Shown here: piece after piece, positions 7,544-16,148 of the stretch | Layout of the letters: each line of letters starts with the position of its first letter | How positions within the stretch are numbered: the first letter of the stretch is position 1 | From: Salibacterium salarium | GTDB taxonomy: Bacteria; Bacillota; Bacilli; Bacillales; Marinococcaceae | Direction of reading: 5' to 3' | Length of the DNA: 64,000 nucleotides | Assembly (NCBI RefSeq): GCF_030813635.1 | Contig: NZ_JAUSUM010000003.1 | Span: 1-64,000 of the forward strand | Translations under genes and position numbers: made by a program | The notes under the pieces: generated by a model | Seen by the model: only the letters and a program-made list of their open reading frames with translations | Databases searched by the model: none | What the model was told of the DNA's origin: nothing

Positions 7544-8551
7544 CTTTCTTCTTAAAATAATTAAAGAAAAATCATCTCTTAGTCGAAATCCTTGTAGTTT
7601 TTCTAGTTGGTAAAACACATTATCAACGATTTCCTGGGCAGACAAATCACTATATTGGCGAATCAGGCGGGTGATTTCTTCTCTTTCAATGAAGCCATCA
7701 TCCGTTCTACATTCAGTAACCCCGTCCGATAACAAGACGATAAAATCTCCCGGTTCTACTTTTTTGTGATACTCTCTAAATTGCGTGTCTCTATTAAGCC
7801 CAAGTACAAGACCTTTGGCATATAATTCTTCAAACGAATCCTCCGCCTTATTATAATAAAACCCAGGTTCGTGTCCTGCACCAGAATAATAAAAATGATG
7901 TACACGAGAATCATAGGATCCATACATCATTGTGATAAACATATTTGATGCTACGTTTTGCTCTACCACTCTATTTAAATTCTCCAACAGAGCTCCCGGT
8001 TGTAATCGTTGCTCCGGCAAGCTGTCCATGGCGTATTTAATCATCGACATACATAATGCCGCAGGGACACCTTTCCCAATGATATCAGCAATAGCGACAC
8101 CAATACAGTCATTATCATCTTTCACGAAATGGTAATAATCTCCACTCATTTTGGATGCAGGTACGCTAATAACTCCTACATCCAATGTATCCATTTCCGG
8201 AATCTCATCAGGAAGAAATGTTTGCTGCATGCTGGCAGCAACATTTATTTCCGATTCTAATTCTTTTTGTTTGTCCCTTAAAATCTGATGTTCCCGGTAG
8301 GCCATGCCATACCCCATCATAATCTCTATCAAAAAGTCAAAAGAGTCACGTGCACCTTGAGGCAAATCCGGAAAAAAATGTTCGAGTGCCTCAATATGCA
8401 GACTCACGACTTCTTCCGGGGATATCTGGTTTTCCAATACTTTTTTGCTGAATTGTTGAGCTTGATACAATCCTATTTCATTTTTTTCTTCCAAATATGT
8501 TTTTAATATTTTAGTGTATTGTTCTTGCATGAAGCTATAAGAATCAGCCAA
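7538..8551 (-). CDS. rsbU: serine phosphatase RsbU
   Basis: 337-aa protein with an N-terminal helical RsbT-binding domain (about 1-110) and a C-terminal PP2C/SpoIIE phosphatase domain. Motifs are MSGDYYHFV, IADIIGKGVPAALCMSM and LLSDGVTECR, with metal-binding aspartates. RsbU dephosphorylates RsbV when activated by RsbT, the environmental branch of sigma-B control. It lies 15 nt after rsbT. Confidence 0.96.
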   Translation of the reverse strand: MADSYSFMQEQYTKILKTYLEEKNEIGLYQAQQFSKKVLENQISPEEVVSLHIEALEHFFPDLPQGARDSFDFLIEIMMGYGMAYREHQILRDKQKELESEINVAASMQQTFLPDEIPEMDTLDVGVISVPASKMSGDYYHFVKDDNDCIGVAIADIIGKGVPAALCMSMIKYAMDSLPEQRLQPGALLENLNRVVEQNVASNMFITMMYGSYDSRVHHFYYSGAGHEPGFYYNKAEDSFEELYAKGLVLGLNRDTQFREYHKKVEPGDFIVLLSDGVTECRTDDGFIEREEITRLIRQYSDLSAQEIVDNVFYQLEKLQGFRLRDDFSLIILRRKV

Positions 8552-8566
8552 CCTAATCCCCCCATC

Positions 8567-8980
8567 TTAACGAAGCCATTTAATTGCAGTTATTTCTGTT
8601 CCTTCTCCAGTCACAGAATCAATATCAAACTCATCCATTAATCTTTTGACACCTGGAAGTCCTGCTCCAAGTCCACCGGAAGTAGTGTAACCATCTTCCA
8701 TCACTTCCCTAATACTCTTTATGCCTGGGCCACGGTCCCTCGCGGTAATTTTTAATCCGCGCTGGACACCTGTTATTCTTGAATTTTCTACAGTCTCAAT
8801 GATAATTTCACCTTGTTCGGCATATAAGTATATGTTTCTTGCAAGCTCGGAAATAGCTGTCGTAAACCTTGCTTGATCGACTCCGCCAAACCCCAGCTCT
8901 TTCGCTAAATTTCGTCCTGCTTGTCGCGCTGACACAATTCCCCACTCACTATGAACTTCAACATTGGATTGAACACTCAT
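8567..8980 (-). CDS. rsbT: stressosome serine/threonine kinase RsbT
   Basis: 137-aa GHKL kinase. It shows the N-box (ISELARNIYLYA, about 44-55), DRGPGI and GGLGAGLPGVKRLMD. RsbT phosphorylates RsbS and RsbR, then leaves the stressosome to activate RsbU. Only 3 nt separate it from rsbS, indicating coupled translation. Confidence 0.95.
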   Translation of the reverse strand: MSVQSNVEVHSEWGIVSARQAGRNLAKELGFGGVDQARFTTAISELARNIYLYAEQGEIIIETVENSRITGVQRGLKITARDRGPGIKSIREVMEDGYTTSGGLGAGLPGVKRLMDEFDIDSVTGEGTEITAIKWLR

Positions 8981-8983
8981 TAA

Positions 8984-9340
8984 TCACGCCTCCAATTCCT
9001 GCTGAAGTTTATCTAACCCCTGTTCTAAGTCTAGGGCAGTTGGTACCTCATCAAGCACGATACCCATATCGATCAATGTAATAGCCACTCCAGGCTGGAT
9101 ACCAGTAAGAACTACTTTCGCCCCCATTAAATTCGACATCTCCACTACGTCGCCCAAAACTTTCGCTATAAAAGAATCGATCATTTCTACAGATGTCAGG
9201 TCTATTACTACTCCAAATGAGCCTTCTTGATGTATTTTGTTTAAAAGGTCTTCTTGGAATTGAAGAGCAGTTTGGTCGTCCAAATCAACCTGTACAGATA
9301 TTAGTAAATAATTCTTTAATTTTAAAATTGGAATGCGCAT
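8984..9340 (-). CDS. rsbS: stressosome scaffold protein RsbS
   Basis: 118-aa single STAS protein. The phosphorylatable serine lies in [14 protein letters not shown]. RsbS forms the stressosome core with RsbR and holds RsbT. The ATG at 9340 (MRIPILKL) was chosen because CGGAGGG precedes it and because B. subtilis RsbS starts at the equivalent IPILKL; the longest frame would add 13 residues. Confidence 0.95.
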   Translation of the reverse strand: MRIPILKLKNYLLISVQVDLDDQTALQFQEDLLNKIHQEGSFGVVIDLTSVEMIDSFIAKVLGDVVEMSNLMGAKVVLTGIQPGVAITLIDMGIVLDEVPTALDLEQGLDKLQQELEA

Positions 9341-9385
9341 GCTCGCAGCCCTCCGATCTATATTCATCATTTCGAGCACTAAGTG

Positions 9386-10204
9386 TTATGAAGTACTTAT
9401 AATTTTTCTTTGTGTTAATTCTAATCCAGTTTCTATACCTTTGCGAAGAGTGCTTTTGGTTGGGAATTTCCTTAAATCAATTCCGAGATTTATAATCGTT
9501 TGAGCTATTTCAGGACGAATTCCAACTAAGATACATTCTGCCCCAACCAAGCGGACCGCTTCGGACGCTTGAATGATATGGTGTGCAACCATCGTGTCCA
9601 CTACGGGCACACCTGTAATATCTATCAACACAACTTGAGACCGGTGTTCAATGATACCTTCTAATAGATTTTCCATAATTAATTTTGCTCGTTCAGTATC
9701 AATCGTTCCAACCAAAGGCATTACACTTATTTTTTCAAAAACAGGGATTAACGGAGCAGATAGTTCTTTTAATGCAAGTTTTTGAAGGTGAAGTGTATTC
9801 TCCCAGGATCCGGTGTACTCATCAACTAATTGATTTATGACACCGTCCACCCACTTTTCTACTTCATTTAACGTCTCAAATACCTTTTCTGATTCAAAAC
9901 TTTCATCGCTAGTAAGCATTTGTACCAAAACACGACGAAATAACTGCATGCCCTTTGTGAAGTAACTTAACGGCCACCCTGCATTCATTAACCTTTCCGC
10001 AAATGAACGAAATTGTTCTTTAGCTTCGTTTTCTTCTAACTCCAATGTGCCCATAATCAAATTCACAAACTCTTCATTCGTTTCATGAAACCAATTTGTG
10101 GGTAAAGTACTGTCAAACTGATTTAATTCGGTTACTTCGTTCTTCCATTGTCTTATAATTTCATCATGCTGACTATATATCATCTCAATGACAGACGGTT
10201 TCAT
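9386..10204 (-). CDS. rsbR: stressosome sensor RsbR
   Basis: 272-aa protein with an N-terminal globin-like sensory domain (about 1-140), a linker helix and a C-terminal STAS domain (about 150-265). Both RsbT target threonines of B. subtilis RsbRA have counterparts here: T170 in TIDTERA and T204 in VVDTMVAHH. GGAGG lies 8 nt upstream of the ATG. A possible sigma-A promoter lies upstream. Confidence 0.95.
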   Translation of the reverse strand: MKPSVIEMIYSQHDEIIRQWKNEVTELNQFDSTLPTNWFHETNEEFVNLIMGTLELEENEAKEQFRSFAERLMNAGWPLSYFTKGMQLFRRVLVQMLTSDESFESEKVFETLNEVEKWVDGVINQLVDEYTGSWENTLHLQKLALKELSAPLIPVFEKISVMPLVGTIDTERAKLIMENLLEGIIEHRSQVVLIDITGVPVVDTMVAHHIIQASEAVRLVGAECILVGIRPEIAQTIINLGIDLRKFPTKSTLRKGIETGLELTQRKIISTS

Positions 10205-10317
10205 ATTTCAAACTCCTCCATGACCTTATTCATAACATGGCGACAAAATGCTAAATATTTTGCCATATAAAAAACTACATAGATACTTCTTCTATTATTT
10301 CATGACTTTTTGACCTG

Positions 10318-10360
10318 CGCAAACAAAACATTATTTCTTTCGACGTTATATTTTTCAATG
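10318..10360 (-). promoter_or_regulatory. possible sigma-A promoter of rsbR
   Basis: On the minus strand TTGAAA, a 17-nt spacer and AATAAT lie upstream of rsbR and downstream of the ndoAI terminator. The -10 is only a moderate match. Its presence fits a separate start for the rsb operon after the break caused by the terminator. Confidence 0.4.
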
Positions 10361-10392
10361 CCTGCTCAAGGAACGCATACGCCGATTCAAAA

Positions 10393-10434
10393 TAAAAAAA
10401 GTTGCTATACACAAAAATGTGTTCAGCAACTTTT
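10393..10434 (-). terminator. terminator between ndoAI and rsbR
   Basis: The minus strand reads GTTGCTGAACACAT-TTTT-GTGTATAGCAAC followed by seven T. It occupies the position where the toxin gene ndoA (mazF) stands in B. subtilis. The rest of the 307-nt gap holds no reading frame resembling MazF. Confidence 0.88.
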
Positions 10435-10511
10435 AATCGTATCTTTTTTTCTAAAAAAATAAAGATATAATTCCACGGAAAACTTAGATACCGTGATACT
10501 TGCTCTAATAG

Positions 10512-10793
10512 TCAAACTCCACTGACAAGTCTATTATCCAAAGAGTGTTCTGCTTCTTCTTCGGCGAGAAAAGATTCGGAAGCTATATTTAAATTAATAT
10601 TAGCCATCTCCATGTAGCCTTGCTGCATAGATTCACGATTCCTTCTTTTTTGGCGCTCCCTGAGATACAATTCTGTGGCCTGATAAATAAAATCATCCCG
10701 GTTCATGTTATCATTTTCGACAATTCTATCTAATTCACGCAACAGAACCTCAGGAAGACTGACTTCAATTTGCTTAGTGTTTCTTTGAGACAC
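10512..10793 (-). CDS. ndoAI: MazE/EndoAI-type antitoxin (toxin gene absent)
   Basis: 93-aa ribbon-helix-helix protein, same length as B. subtilis EndoAI. KQIEVSLPEVLLRELD forms the DNA-binding ribbon and helix, and GYMEMANINLNIASE..LAEEEAE..RLVSG matches the toxin-binding C-terminus. The GTG at 10793 was preferred because GGAGG lies 8 nt upstream; two earlier GTG codons overlap that site. It lies 103 nt after alr. The neighbouring mazF/ndoA expected downstream is missing, so the protein may regulate transcription alone or pair with a toxin elsewhere. Confidence 0.9.
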   Translation of the reverse strand: MSQRNTKQIEVSLPEVLLRELDRIVENDNMNRDDFIYQATELYLRERQKRRNRESMQQGYMEMANINLNIASESFLAEEEAEHSLDNRLVSGV

Positions 10794-10895
10794 TCCGCAC
10801 ACCTCCAGCTTACGCCTGCTTCTCTATCGAACTAATCTTATAATAGCATGTCGTCCTACAGTTTGCAAAGACCGTTTTGACAGAAGAAATATTTG

Positions 10896-12032
10896 TCACA
10901 TTTTATATCGACGGGGCACACGAGCACTTATCATGCATGGAATTTCATACGTTATCGTATCTAGACGCCGAGCTGTCTCCAAAACCGAAATGCTGTCTTG
11001 GCCTTGTTCTCCGATTAGTGTTACTTTTGTACCGACTGGTGTATCTTCCGGCAGTTTAATCATCATTTGATCCATACAAATTCGACCTACAATCGGAGCT
11101 CTTTTTCCGTTTACCAGCACTTCCCCGTTGTTGGAGGAGTGGTATCGATACCACCCATCTGCATAACCGATAGGAACCGTTGCTATCCATTCTTCCTCGG
11201 TTGTCGTGTAGGTCGCACCGTAACTAATACTTTCTCCAGGCGCACACTTTTTCACCTGAACAATTCGACTGTGCAAAGAAAAGGCTTCCTTTAGTGAAAA
11301 TGGAAGTTCTTTCATGATTTCTTCAGATGGGGTTAATCCATACATCGATATTCCAAACCGAAACATATTAAAACATTTATCTGGAAATCTAAGGCCCGTT
11401 GCACTATTTCCGCAATGAATATAAGGCAAAGGACCAAGACTACTATTCAGCAGACCGATAATTTGCAAAAAACGTCGATATTGTTCGTCGAAATAAGAAT
11501 TATCTATTTCGTCAGCAGTTGCAAAATGAGTGAAAATACCTTCCGGTTGAATCGATGGATAAGCCCCTAATTCTTTGATGAAAGTAAGAATTTCTTGGTC
11601 AGTCTTCATCCCGATTCTTCCCATGCCAGTATCCACTTTCATGTGAATCTTAAGCGTGTCCTCCTCCGATAAAAAGGGCGCTGCCTCTTGTAGCCAATCC
11701 CGTTGAAATACCGTTAAGCTGATGTTATTCGCTTGTGCGATCTCCGCGTATTCCGGATTGATTCTCCCCAACACTAAAATAGGCGCAGAAATACCCGCCT
11801 CTCGTAATTCTAAAGCTTCTTCAAGCAAAGCTACTCCTAAAAACGCCGCTCCTGCTTCCAACGCGGCTTGGGCCGTTTGTATGGCACCATGTCCATATCC
11901 ATCTGCTTTCACTACAGCCATCACATGCATCGTTTGTAAAAACTGTTTTTTTACTTCTTCTATATTATATTTAATATTTTCTAAGTCAACGTCTATCCAC
12001 GTATCTCTGTATGAAGTTTGTTTATAAGCCAT
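10896..12032 (-). CDS. alr: alanine racemase
   Basis: 378-aa PLP-dependent enzyme that makes D-alanine for peptidoglycan. The PLP lysine is in AVVKADGYGHGA (about residues 36-47) and the C-terminal domain has GRICMDQMMI with the catalytic tyrosine region GISMYGL upstream. The ATG at 12032 follows AGGGGAAG; the longer frame adds 10 residues without a ribosome site. It lies upstream of ndoAI, as in B. subtilis. Confidence 0.96.
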   Translation of the reverse strand: MAYKQTSYRDTWIDVDLENIKYNIEEVKKQFLQTMHVMAVVKADGYGHGAIQTAQAALEAGAAFLGVALLEEALELREAGISAPILVLGRINPEYAEIAQANNISLTVFQRDWLQEAAPFLSEEDTLKIHMKVDTGMGRIGMKTDQEILTFIKELGAYPSIQPEGIFTHFATADEIDNSYFDEQYRRFLQIIGLLNSSLGPLPYIHCGNSATGLRFPDKCFNMFRFGISMYGLTPSEEIMKELPFSLKEAFSLHSRIVQVKKCAPGESISYGATYTTTEEEWIATVPIGYADGWYRYHSSNNGEVLVNGKRAPIVGRICMDQMMIKLPEDTPVGTKVTLIGEQGQDSISVLETARRLDTITYEIPCMISARVPRRYKM

Positions 12033-12134
12033 AATATCTTCCCCTATTTTTCTTGATGCCACTATTGTCTATGTTGATTATTATAGGGAATACCAAAAAT
12101 GTCAATTCACCAGAAGAGATAATAAAAAGCAAAA

Positions 12135-12161
12135 CCCCAAAAGAATCAATGTCTTTTGAGG
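12135..12161 (-). terminator. terminator after ydcC
   Basis: The minus strand has CCTCAAAAGA-cattgat-TCTTTTGGGG followed by a T-rich tract, 10 nt after the ydcC stop. It separates ydcC from alr. Confidence 0.8.
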
Positions 12162-12170
12162 CTGGCCTAA

Positions 12171-13196
12171 TTATTTTACAGATTCTGTCGAATGATTCAT
12201 TGACCTTGCAACTGCTGCCATTTCTTCCATCGTTAAATTATTCGATGCAAGGAAATACTCTACTCCTTCATTCGTCCATGTCAACGAATCATCAGTTTGC
12301 GCACCAACAGCGAAATCTAAATTCACAGGTTCTCCGGCCCCAACGTCTACACTAGCCATTGCCGGCTCGACTTGTTCAGCTTTTTCAATAATAGTAAACG
12401 ATTTATCACCTGTATAGGATAATACTACTTTTTTCCCTGTTTCCGTCATGGTTTCCTCTGTGTCTGAAAGCTCCGTTCCTTGTGGTTCAAATGTCGGGTA
12501 CACTACATCAAAATTGGCAGGCTCTTCTTCTGTAGAAGCCGGAACTTCTCCCAGGTTAGCCGCTGTCATATTTTTATCTGTATCGAAATCATTTTCATCA
12601 AATGTCGCATCTTCTTCAAAATCAGAGAATTCAACGGATACCAACAACTTATAATCGGAATCATAAATTTTGACCGTTTCGGGACGCAATGACTTGGAAT
12701 CTAGTACGATTTCCTGATGATGAAGATTTTTATTCTGGTAGTTCGTTTTTGTTTCAAAAACATAAGTGTCTTCATGAATGGCAAATGTTCGTTCTGCATC
12801 CATTAATATGTCCGAAATTAAAGATTCATACAAATAGACTTGACTGTTGTTGTTTGGCCAGTCGCTTTGGAAACGAAAGCTTTTATTGAGTGCCGGTGTC
12901 AATACGAACACACCGTCATCATTTCTAATAATCATTTGATTTTGTTCTTCCTCTTCATTTTTAAGGTCAACTTTGTAATACTTGTTCGTTTCGTTTTGCA
13001 AATGCCAAATATCAACATCATACGTTCGTGGTTCTTCCCCTGTTTCTAAAGTCATAGAAGCTTTACCTTTGTAACCAGTCATATCCTGCAGTTTATTATC
13101 TAAATCCTGAACGACTTCTTCTTGAGATTTTTCACCGCAGGCTCCGAGTAATAGAAGCAAAAAGAACAAACTGCTAAGCCATACTATTTTGCGCAC
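12171..13196 (-). CDS. ydcC: LolA-like lipoprotein YdcC
   Basis: 341-aa secreted lipoprotein with a signal peptide and lipobox LLGACG (cysteine about residue 20), then a LolA/LppX-like beta fold over the whole body. B. subtilis YdcC is expressed in the mother cell during sporulation and has the same neighbours (alr, acpS). The exact role is unknown. The lipid anchor puts it on the outer face of the membrane. Confidence 0.9.
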   Translation of the reverse strand: MRKIVWLSSLFFLLLLLGACGEKSQEEVVQDLDNKLQDMTGYKGKASMTLETGEEPRTYDVDIWHLQNETNKYYKVDLKNEEEEQNQMIIRNDDGVFVLTPALNKSFRFQSDWPNNNSQVYLYESLISDILMDAERTFAIHEDTYVFETKTNYQNKNLHHQEIVLDSKSLRPETVKIYDSDYKLLVSVEFSDFEEDATFDENDFDTDKNMTAANLGEVPASTEEEPANFDVVYPTFEPQGTELSDTEETMTETGKKVVLSYTGDKSFTIIEKAEQVEPAMASVDVGAGEPVNLDFAVGAQTDDSLTWTNEGVEYFLASNNLTMEEMAAVARSMNHSTESVK

Positions 13197-13244
13197 GATA
13201 TCATTTCTCCTTTGTCCTTAAAATAACGACAAAGGAGGGAACCT

Positions 13245-14789
13245 TTACAAAGAAGAAACTATAGAACGAAATGCAAGCGGCAAAAAACAAATGAGATCAC
13301 TGGACGCCATAGAATAGGAATGAAAATCATCTTTCACCGCTAGATCAGCGGTCAAGCCATGAAGATACACTGCATTGCTGATAGCACACGAGAGATTATC
13401 TTTTTGAAGAAGCTGTCCTAGAACCATCCCTGTAAGAATATCGCCGGTTCCGCCTCTAGCCAAAGCTTCATTTCCTGTTGTGTTTACAAATTGGGTTCCA
13501 TCTGGCGTTGTCACGATAGTGAATGGTCCTTTTAGAACGAGATAACAATCATGTTGTTTGGCAAAGTTTCGAGAGATGGTGAAACGATGTTTGTTTACTT
13601 CGCTGATAGAAACACCGGCCATACGCGCCATTTCTCCTGGATGTGGTGTCAAAATCAACGGAGCTCGCCGTTCTTTTATTAATTGTTCCAACTCCGGTAA
13701 ATAATAAAGAGCATCAGCATCTAGTAATAACGGTGTATCTACGTCTGACAATAATTTTTTCACAACTGCCTTTGTACCTTGATGTCTCCCAAGCCCAGGT
13801 CCTGCTGCGACAGCATCATAAGACTGAAATGCAAAGTCAGTACTTATAATTTCAGACGCAATTTGCCCGCTTCTTTCCGGCAAAGGCCGTAACATCACTT
13901 CCGGGTTCGTAACTGATACACTCGTCAAAATGGATTCCGGAACAGCAGCCGTTAATAAACCAGCACCACTGTAGATACATGCGGACACTGCCATCGTTGG
14001 AGCTCCAGGCATAGCAGCTGATCCCCCAATAAGCAAGCCCTTGCCATGACTCCCTTTATGTGAAGACGGTGATCTATGCGGAAGCGTCAGACGTACATCT
14101 TTTTCCTGCCATAGTTGTTTTCTTTCTTCTAAGACAGAAGTCATTGCTTTTGTAGGGAGTCCGATATCAACCACAATCAGTTTCCCGTAATAATGTTTTG
14201 CCGGATACAAGTAGGCACTGCATTTTGGGGCCTGAAGCGTGATTGTCGTATTTGCTTTCACTGCTGATTCTGGAACCGACTCTTCTCCGGAAGGAACGCC
14301 GCTCGGAACATCAATAGAAACAACATCCGCCTTTGTCGTTTCTAAACTTAGCGACACACTGTTAAAAGGTTCTCTTAATTCTCCAGAAACCCCCGTTCCC
14401 AGCATGGCATCGATGATAATATCATAACCCTCACGAATCTCTGTTTTGTTATCCATTGACCAATACGACCAAGTATAACCGAATTGCTCGTACAATTCTT
14501 TGTGATAACGAGTAGCACCTTTGAAATAATCGACGTCCGCAAGCAACCAAACGTCAAGATCATATCCAGTTTCTAACAACGTTCGAGCTATGACAAAACC
14601 ATCCCCTCCATTATTCCCCTTTCCGATAAGAACGGCGGCCTTTCGATCTCCCCATGGAACATATAACCTTTCTATCTCTTGAGCTGCAGCCCGGCCGGCG
14701 TTTTCCATCAATATTTCCTCATTCATCCCTAATTCGTCTATGGCACAGCGATCGATGAGTCTCATCTCCTCACCAGTTACCACTTGCAT
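13245..14789 (-). CDS. nnrD: bifunctional NAD(P)H-hydrate epimerase / ADP-dependent dehydratase
   Basis: 514-aa two-domain metabolite repair enzyme. The N-terminal YjeF_N epimerase (about 1-215) has GKGNNGGDGFVIARTL and DAMLGTG. The C-terminal ribokinase-like dehydratase (about 235-505) has LTPHPGEMARM and NEALARGGTGDILTGM. It repairs hydrated NADH and NADPH. B. subtilis keeps the two activities on separate proteins, so the fused form differs from that model. Confidence 0.95.
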   Translation of the reverse strand: MQVVTGEEMRLIDRCAIDELGMNEEILMENAGRAAAQEIERLYVPWGDRKAAVLIGKGNNGGDGFVIARTLLETGYDLDVWLLADVDYFKGATRYHKELYEQFGYTWSYWSMDNKTEIREGYDIIIDAMLGTGVSGELREPFNSVSLSLETTKADVVSIDVPSGVPSGEESVPESAVKANTTITLQAPKCSAYLYPAKHYYGKLIVVDIGLPTKAMTSVLEERKQLWQEKDVRLTLPHRSPSSHKGSHGKGLLIGGSAAMPGAPTMAVSACIYSGAGLLTAAVPESILTSVSVTNPEVMLRPLPERSGQIASEIISTDFAFQSYDAVAAGPGLGRHQGTKAVVKKLLSDVDTPLLLDADALYYLPELEQLIKERRAPLILTPHPGEMARMAGVSISEVNKHRFTISRNFAKQHDCYLVLKGPFTIVTTPDGTQFVNTTGNEALARGGTGDILTGMVLGQLLQKDNLSCAISNAVYLHGLTADLAVKDDFHSYSMASSDLICFLPLAFRSIVSSL

Positions 14790-14869
14790 GACAGGTCCCT
14801 CCCAACCGCATTATATTTCTATGAGACAACCTTCACTGTTATGCAAACAAGCCAGCTAAGTATTTGCAT

Positions 14870-15223
14870 TCAGGATTCTAAAACCACTTGCGCAACAGCG
14901 TATTCCTCGCTGTGTGAAATGGAAACATGGATAATCTCTTCTATTCCTACCGCTAAAATACTAGGCTTCCCTGAACAATTAGCCACTACTTCAATATCTT
15001 GAAATCCATAGTTTCCGGAAATCCCTGTTCCCATCGCTTTTCCAAACGCTTCTTTTGCTGCAAAACGACCTGCGATAAATTCCACTTTTCTTTTTTCACT
15101 GTATCGTTTCATCATATCTTGTTCGTTGTCTGTTAAAATTCTTTTTTGAAAGCGATCATTTTTGTACAATAATCGTTTGATTCTATCGAGTTCAACGATA
15201 TCAATTCCAATCCCTTTTATCAT
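14870..15223 (-). CDS. acpS: holo-[acyl-carrier-protein] synthase
   Basis: 117-aa AcpS. It transfers 4'-phosphopantetheine from CoA to acyl carrier protein. Family motifs are GIGIDIVELDRI at the N-terminus and the metal-binding FAAKEAFGKAMGTG near residues 55-68. Length is standard (about 120 aa). It is followed by nnrD and is divergent from a rhomboid protease gene. Confidence 0.96.
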   Translation of the reverse strand: MIKGIGIDIVELDRIKRLLYKNDRFQKRILTDNEQDMMKRYSEKRKVEFIAGRFAAKEAFGKAMGTGISGNYGFQDIEVVANCSGKPSILAVGIEEIIHVSISHSEEYAVAQVVLES

Positions 15224-15346
15224 TACTGTTCTCCCAACTTTTGTAAAAGCCAGTATTAGCCACCGACTTCACTCATATGCTAAAATTATAAAATACAAAA
15301 TCGTCTATCTACAAATTACCAGGTTATGGGAAGGAGAACCCATTTT

Positions 15347-16117
15347 ATGTTTATACGAAACGAAACTTTCTATTCTTATCGAAAAAACTACCCTATCATA
15401 ACAGGGCTTATCGCTATTCATCTTGTGCTTTTTTTATGGTATAACCTTACCATTTTTACAGACGGCCTCATACCTTTTGGGCAGACTATCTTTTACCTTG
15501 GTATCGGACATACTGGTTTCATCACTGATGGACAGTATTGGCGACTCATCACTCCCATATTTTTGCATCAAGGGATGAGTCACGTGCTATTCAACTCTAT
15601 CTCCCTTATTTTATTCGGACCAGCCTTGGAAAAAATGCTCGGTCATACAAAATTTATATCCACCTATTTAACAGCAGGGATTCTTGCAAATATCGGAACT
15701 TATTTTTTAACGGGACCTGGTTATTCACACCTCGGTGCTTCCGGAGCTATATTTGGTTTGTTTGGCGTGTATCTTTACATGGTGTTAAATCGAAAAGACC
15801 TTATCGACGCGATGAACGCTCAACTTATTTCTATTATTCTCATACTAGGGGTGGTCATGACCTTTTTAAACCCTGGCATAAACATTTTAGGGCATTTATT
15901 CGGACTTATTGGCGGAGCCGCATTGGCCCCCCTCGTTCTCTGGAACGCTCGGCCCTTTTACGTGCAAACTCGAACAGTACCTGACGATAGAAACATTTCT
16001 TTTAATCCAGACCGTTGGCGTAAACGTCGTATTTTTTCAGGAAGACGAGTCGCTCGTTTCGCCGGTTGGGCATTCGTTATCTTAGTCATCCTCGGCATTC
16101 TATCACGACTATTTTAA
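15347..16117 (+). CDS. rhomboid-family intramembrane serine protease
   Basis: 256-aa polytopic membrane protein. The catalytic dyad is visible: Ser132 in HLGASGAIFGLFG and His183 in ILGHLFGLIGG. The conserved H..HVLFN loop lies near 75-83. A seventh hydrophobic segment closes the C-terminus after a basic loop. The ATG at 15347 follows AAGGAG; the longest frame starts 7 codons earlier without a site. B. subtilis has the rhomboid YdcA at the same place beside acpS. The substrate is unknown. Confidence 0.92.
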   Translation: MFIRNETFYSYRKNYPIITGLIAIHLVLFLWYNLTIFTDGLIPFGQTIFYLGIGHTGFITDGQYWRLITPIFLHQGMSHVLFNSISLILFGPALEKMLGHTKFISTYLTAGILANIGTYFLTGPGYSHLGASGAIFGLFGVYLYMVLNRKDLIDAMNAQLISIILILGVVMTFLNPGINILGHLFGLIGGAALAPLVLWNARPFYVQTRTVPDDRNISFNPDRWRKRRIFSGRRVARFAGWAFVILVILGILSRLF

Positions 16118-16121
16118 AAAA

Positions 16122-16146
16122 ACTCGGCGCTATGGCCGAGTTTTTT
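16122..16146. terminator. bidirectional terminator, rhomboid/rsiX
   Basis: ACTCGGC-gctatg-GCCGAGT flanked by A and T runs between two convergent genes. Confidence 0.9.
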
Positions 16147-16148
16147 AG

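Noticed and set aside
10205-10511. Remnant of a mazF/ndoA toxin gene
   Set aside because: No frame shows MazF motifs such as the N-terminal RGDVYFADL-like segment; the space is filled by a terminator and promoter-like DNA.
12053-12355. Longer plus-strand frames opposite ydcC, nnrD, tex, sulP and the RND gene
   Set aside because: They are shadows of well-supported genes on the other strand, without ribosome sites or family similarity.
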